A DNA stretch of 16,958 nucleotides from Actinomycetota bacterium (GTDB taxonomy: Bacteria > Actinomycetota > Acidimicrobiia > Acidimicrobiales > Ilumatobacteraceae), in assembly GCA_005793785.1 (NCBI GenBank), contig SXPW01000053.1, positions 1-16,958 of the forward strand. Reading direction: 5' to 3'. A program made the translations under genes and the position numbers. Positions 14,105 through 16,958 of this stretch are shown in pieces (position 1 is the first letter of the stretch; each line of letters starts with the position of its first letter). Below the pieces are notes generated by a model that made no database searches, was not told where the DNA came from, and saw only the letters and a list, made by a program, of their open reading frames with translations.

Positions 14105-14133
14105 GGCCGCTCGACGCTCACGGCCGGAACGGA

Positions 14134-14502
14134 TTAGACGAGTTCGATCCGCGCCATTGGTGCGCGGTCACCGTTTCGCTCACCGAGTTTGAGGATGCGA
14201 ACGTAGCCGCCGTTGCGCTCCATGTAACGCGGCGCCACGTTCTTCACGAGTTTGTTCGTCATTTCCTTGTCGTTGAGATACGCCTGAATCTGGCGAATCT
14301 TGTGCAGGCTGGCGGCGTCGTTGGTCTGCGCCTTCTTCGCCTTGGAGATGAGTCGCTCGGCAATCGGACGAAGCGCCTTCGCCTTGGCCTCGGTGGTTTC
14401 GATTCCCTCGGCTGCGAACAATGACGCAGCCAAGTTGGCGAGCATCAGCCGCTGGTGACCGGCGGATCCGCCGAATTTCTTGCTACGGCGTGGTTCTGGC
14501 AT
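14134..14502 (-). CDS. rplQ: 50S ribosomal protein L17
   Basis: A 122-residue L17 of the large subunit near the exit-tunnel side. SKKFGGSAGHQRLMLANLAASLF (about 7-29) matches the LGR...HR..ML.NL...L signature, and IETTEAKAKALRPIAERLISKAK is the second conserved helix. It ends with the family's RNGDRAPMARIEL. An AAGGAG Shine-Dalgarno precedes ATG 14502, 30 bp after rpoA. Length is near the family minimum, without the long acidic or Ala-rich tail seen in some Actinobacteria. Confidence 0.97.
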   Translation of the reverse strand: MPEPRRSKKFGGSAGHQRLMLANLAASLFAAEGIETTEAKAKALRPIAERLISKAKKAQTNDAASLHKIRQIQAYLNDKEMTNKLVKNVAPRYMERNGGYVRILKLGERNGDRAPMARIELV

Positions 14503-14532
14503 GGATAATCGTCTCCTTGTGTGGTCTGCGCG

Positions 14533-15465
14533 TCAGACGCGCAGTGCGAGCCCGCGCTCGTCGAGTTTGCCCCGCACCTCGGCGATGCTCTGCGCACCGA
14601 AGTTCGGAAGACCTACGAGTTCCTCCTCGGTGCGAGCCACGAGATCACCGATGGTGTCGATCTTGGCCCGCTTCAAGCAGTTGTACGGGCGCTGCGAGAG
14701 CATGAGGTCCTCGATCGGCATGTCGAGTTCGGGCGAGCCCGAGCCGCTGAGCGTGGATTCCCCGAGTTCGAGCGCGATCGGCTCGTCACTCAACGACGCG
14801 ACCAGTTCGAGCAGGTTGCGCAACGTGGCACCAGCCGACGCAAGCGCCTCGGCCGGAGTGATGGAACCGTCGGTCTCGACATCGAGGATGAGGTTGTCAT
14901 AGTTGGTCGACTGCGCAACGCGCGTCGGCTCCACTTCGAAACTCACGCGACGAACCGGCGAGAACAATGCGTCCACCGGGATCACTCCAATGGTTCGCCG
15001 TCCAGCGTCACGATCGCTACCGAAGTAACCCTTGCCTCGCTCGATGGTGATTTCCATCGACAGACTGCCCTTGGCGGACAGCGTCGCAATGTGTTGCTTG
15101 GCGTTGATGAACTCGACTCCGGCAGGAAGGCTGATGTCGCCGGCGGGGAGATCCTTGGGTCCGGTGGCGTCGATGCGCACGGAGACCACGTCGTCAACCT
15201 CGCTCTTCACCACGATGTCCTTCAGGTTGAGGATGATCTCGGTGACGTCCTCGGTGACGCCCTCGATGGTGGTGAACTCGTGCAGGGCCTTGTCGAACTT
15301 CACCGAGGTGACTGCTGCACCGGGAATGGTGGACAACAACATGCGACGGAGCGAGTTGCCGATCGTGTGGCCGAGACCCGGCTCGAGCGGCGAGACGGAG
15401 AACTTCTGACGATTGTTGACCGATTCGCCGACCGCTGAAACTGTGGGGCGCTGAATGACGAGCAT
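14533..15465 (-). CDS. rpoA: DNA-directed RNA polymerase subunit alpha
   Basis: A 310-residue alpha subunit. The N-terminal domain, which dimerises and nucleates beta and beta' assembly, begins FSVSPLEPGLGHTIGNSLRR (22-41) and continues LLSTIPGAAVTSV. The linker at about 226-246 is Gly/Ser/Glu-rich. The C-terminal domain (about 247-310) has the DNA- and activator-binding helix LSQRPYNCLKRAKI, with R259 and N262 at the E. coli R265 and N268 positions, and LPNFGAQSIAEVRGKL for the second helix-hairpin-helix. ATG 15465 has AGGAGA upstream; the frame is open to 15621, but that would cover the end of rpsD and has no family similarity. Confidence 0.98.
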   Translation of the reverse strand: MLVIQRPTVSAVGESVNNRQKFSVSPLEPGLGHTIGNSLRRMLLSTIPGAAVTSVKFDKALHEFTTIEGVTEDVTEIILNLKDIVVKSEVDDVVSVRIDATGPKDLPAGDISLPAGVEFINAKQHIATLSAKGSLSMEITIERGKGYFGSDRDAGRRTIGVIPVDALFSPVRRVSFEVEPTRVAQSTNYDNLILDVETDGSITPAEALASAGATLRNLLELVASLSDEPIALELGESTLSGSGSPELDMPIEDLMLSQRPYNCLKRAKIDTIGDLVARTEEELVGLPNFGAQSIAEVRGKLDERGLALRV

Positions 15466-15493
15466 GGTGGTATCTCCTGGCTGTTGTTGGGGG

Positions 15494-16111
15494 TTACTTC
15501 GAGTAGAGCTCGACGATGAGTTGTTCCTTGACGGGAACGTCGATCTGTTCGCGTGTTGGAACGTCGCGGATTGCGACGGCCTTGCCGCCATCCTGGGCGT
15601 CGAGCCACGCCGATGGTGCACGACCGAGGGTGTCGATGTTGTGCTGGATGACGATCATGTTGCGCGCCTTGTCGCTCAGGCTCACCACCTGCCCCTTGTC
15701 CAGGGTGTACGACGGAATGTTCACGCGCTTGCCATCGACCTTGACGAGACCGTGGCTCACGAATTGGCGGGCCTGCGGGCGCGATGCTGCCCAACCAGCG
15801 CGATAGACCACGTTGTCGAGTCGCAACTCGAGGAGACGGAGGATGTTCTCACCAGTCGGACCCGAACGACGCACCGCCTCGTCGTAGATCTTGCGGAATT
15901 GACGCTCAAGCACGCCGTAGATGTACTTTGCCTTCTGCTTTTCCTGCAACTGATTGAGGTATTCGCCGTCACTGGAGCGGCGACGGGTGCGACCGTGGGC
16001 TCCAGGCGGGAACGGTCGACGCTCGAGGGCCTTCGTGCCCTTGGCGTTTTCGAAGACGTTGATACCGAGTCGGCGCGAAATGCGAACCTTGGGACCTGTG
16101 TAACGAGCCAT
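15494..16111 (-). CDS. rpsD: 30S ribosomal protein S4
   Basis: A 205-residue S4, a primary 16S rRNA binder that nucleates the small-subunit body and can repress its own operon in some bacteria. MARYTGPKVRISRRLG opens the protein, and ERRPFPPGAHG plus YLNQLQEKQKAKYIYGVLERQF are the N-domain blocks. The S4 RNA-binding domain covers RLDNVVYRAGWAASRPQARQFVSHGLVKVDGKRVNIPSY. The protein contains no Cys, so it is the zinc-free form. It starts 2 bp after rpsK, with an AGGAAG Shine-Dalgarno inside the end of rpsK. Confidence 0.98.
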   Translation of the reverse strand: MARYTGPKVRISRRLGINVFENAKGTKALERRPFPPGAHGRTRRRSSDGEYLNQLQEKQKAKYIYGVLERQFRKIYDEAVRRSGPTGENILRLLELRLDNVVYRAGWAASRPQARQFVSHGLVKVDGKRVNIPSYTLDKGQVVSLSDKARNMIVIQHNIDTLGRAPSAWLDAQDGGKAVAIRDVPTREQIDVPVKEQLIVELYSK

Positions 16112-16113
16112 GA

Positions 16114-16521
16114 CTACGGACGCTTCCTCTTGGGTTGACGACAGCCGTTGTGCGGTACCGGACTGACGTCCTTCACGCTGGTGACCTCGATGCCGAGATT
16201 CTGAATCGAACGCAGTGCCGTGTCACGACCCGAGCCCGGACCCTTCACCAACACTTCGGCACGGCGCAATCCCATTTCCATTGCTGCACGACCTGCCTTT
16301 TCGGCGGCCATCTGTGCGGCGAACGGGGTGCTCTTGCGTGAGCCAGAGAAGCCGACTCCACCCGACGACGCCCAGGCGATGACGTTGCCCGCGGCGTCGG
16401 TGACGGCCACGATCGGGGTGGTGAACGTGCTCGTGATGTGCACCACTCCGGTGTTGACGTTCTTGCGTTCGCGCTTGCGCGACTTGCGTGGCGCTGCTGG
16501 TGTTGCTGCTGTGTCCGACAT
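16114..16521 (-). CDS. rpsK: 30S ribosomal protein S11
   Basis: A 135-residue S11 of the small-subunit platform, near the Shine-Dalgarno:anti-Shine-Dalgarno helix. After a basic N-terminal tail (PRKSRKRERKN) come VVHITSTFTTPIVAVTDAAG, SSGGVGFSGSRKSTPFAAQ and VLVKGPGSGRDTALRS. It ends DVSPVPHNGCRQPKRKRP, where the family norm is NGCRPPKRRRV. ATG 16521 immediately adjoins the rpsM stop codon with no gap. Confidence 0.98.
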   Translation of the reverse strand: MSDTAATPAAPRKSRKRERKNVNTGVVHITSTFTTPIVAVTDAAGNVIAWASSGGVGFSGSRKSTPFAAQMAAEKAGRAAMEMGLRRAEVLVKGPGSGRDTALRSIQNLGIEVTSVKDVSPVPHNGCRQPKRKRP

Positions 16522-16902
16522 TTACTTCCTCACGGCGACTTTCTTGTTGGCGACGGTCTTCTTGGGTCCCTTGCGGGTGCGGGCGTTGGTGTGCGTGCGC
16601 TGACCACGAACCGGCAATCCCTTGCGGTGGCGTGTGCCTTGGTAGGAGCCGGTCTCGATCTTGCGCTTGATGTCCTGTTGCACGTCGCGACGACGATCGC
16701 CCTCGACCTTCAGGTTGTTCTCGATGTAGACACGAATCTTGTTCACGTCGGAGTCGGAGAGGTCGCGAACTCGCGCGCTCGGATTGATGCCGAGGTCCTG
16801 GCACATCTTGGCCGACGAAGGGCGACCGATGCCGTGGATGTAGGTGAGAGCAATCTCCACCCGCTTCTCGCGCGGAATGTCGACTCCGGAAATACGTGCC
16901 AT
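16522..16902 (-). CDS. rpsM: 30S ribosomal protein S13
   Basis: A 126-residue S13 of the small-subunit head, which forms intersubunit bridges and whose tail touches P-site tRNA. MARISGVDIPREKRVEIALT and YIHGIG are the N-terminal signature, LRVYIE-type helix residues follow, and GTRHRKGLPVRGQRTHTNAR is the conserved C-terminal block before a Lys/Arg-rich tail. It starts 13 bp after rpmJ with a GAGGA Shine-Dalgarno. Confidence 0.98.
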   Translation of the reverse strand: MARISGVDIPREKRVEIALTYIHGIGRPSSAKMCQDLGINPSARVRDLSDSDVNKIRVYIENNLKVEGDRRRDVQQDIKRKIETGSYQGTRHRKGLPVRGQRTHTNARTRKGPKKTVANKKVAVRK

Positions 16903-16915
16903 GTTGGTTGTCCTC

Positions 16916-16958
16916 TTAGCCCTGACGCTGCTTGTGTCGCGGGTTCTCGCAGATCACC
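16916..16958 (-). CDS. rpmJ: 50S ribosomal protein L36, C-terminal end
   Basis: The last 13 codons of rpmJ, cut by the right edge. Read from 16957 the translation is VICENPRHKQRQG then TAA, the exact type of ending seen in the 37-residue L36. The Cys and His of CENPRH are two of the four zinc ligands, so this is the zinc-binding (C+) form. It lies immediately upstream of rpsM, as in most bacterial alpha operons. infA would be expected further upstream. Confidence 0.95.
   Translation of the reverse strand, partial: VICENPRHKQRQG

Noticed and set aside
1..16958. Mobile element, CRISPR array, tRNA, rRNA or defence system
   Set aside because: No terminal inverted repeats, transposase motifs, spaced direct repeats or tRNA-like folds were seen, and nearly all bases are taken by conserved housekeeping genes on one strand.

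Overview
This window is a dense bacterial chromosome segment. Every supported gene lies on the minus strand, so transcription runs from the right edge to the left edge. High GC, frequent GTG starts, and the gene order rpmJ-rpsM-rpsK-rpsD-rpoA-rplQ-truA ... rplM-rpsI-glmM-glmS-acpS-alr-tsaE-tsaB-rimI-tsaD ... groES point to Actinomycetota. The large glmS variant and the absence of nnrD suggest a deep branch such as Acidimicrobiia (Ilumatobacter-like). That class assignment is inference from gene order and protein character, not a database match.

Layout in transcription order. (1) 16958-13319: end of the alpha ribosomal operon: rpmJ (3' end only), rpsM, rpsK, rpsD, rpoA, rplQ, then truA. (2) 13301-12231: a GT4-type glycosyltransferase between truA and rplM. 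Its N-terminal block resembles, from memory, cyanobacterial tetrahydrobiopterin glucosyltransferase. (3) 12230-11221: a 128-bp gap that may hold a promoter, then rplM-rpsI. (4) 11168-6340: glmM and a 1145-residue glmS, nearly twice the usual length; together they supply glucosamine phosphates for UDP-GlcNAc and peptidoglycan. (5) 6303-4799: acpS (activation of acyl carrier protein) and alr (D-alanine). (6) 4805-188: tsaE, tsaB, rimI, tsaD, dusB and maf, a run of genes joined by 1-7-nt overlaps. It covers tRNA t6A synthesis, protein N-acetylation, tRNA dihydrouridine formation and nucleotide sanitation. (7) 185-1: a perfect CIRCE operator followed by the first 31 codons of groES, so the chaperonin operon begins here under probable HrcA control.

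Most of the window is conserved housekeeping DNA, with no mobile element, CRISPR array, tRNA or rRNA seen. No stretch longer than about 130 bp lacks a gene. The most unusual item is the oversized GlmS: it keeps the recognisable glutaminase and isomerase catalytic residues but carries about 140 extra residues just after the catalytic Cys, about 105 after the second SIS domain, and about 190 at the C-terminus. The glycosyltransferase, an in-frame 15-bp tandem repeat inside glmM, and small hairpins at three translation starts also deserve a look.
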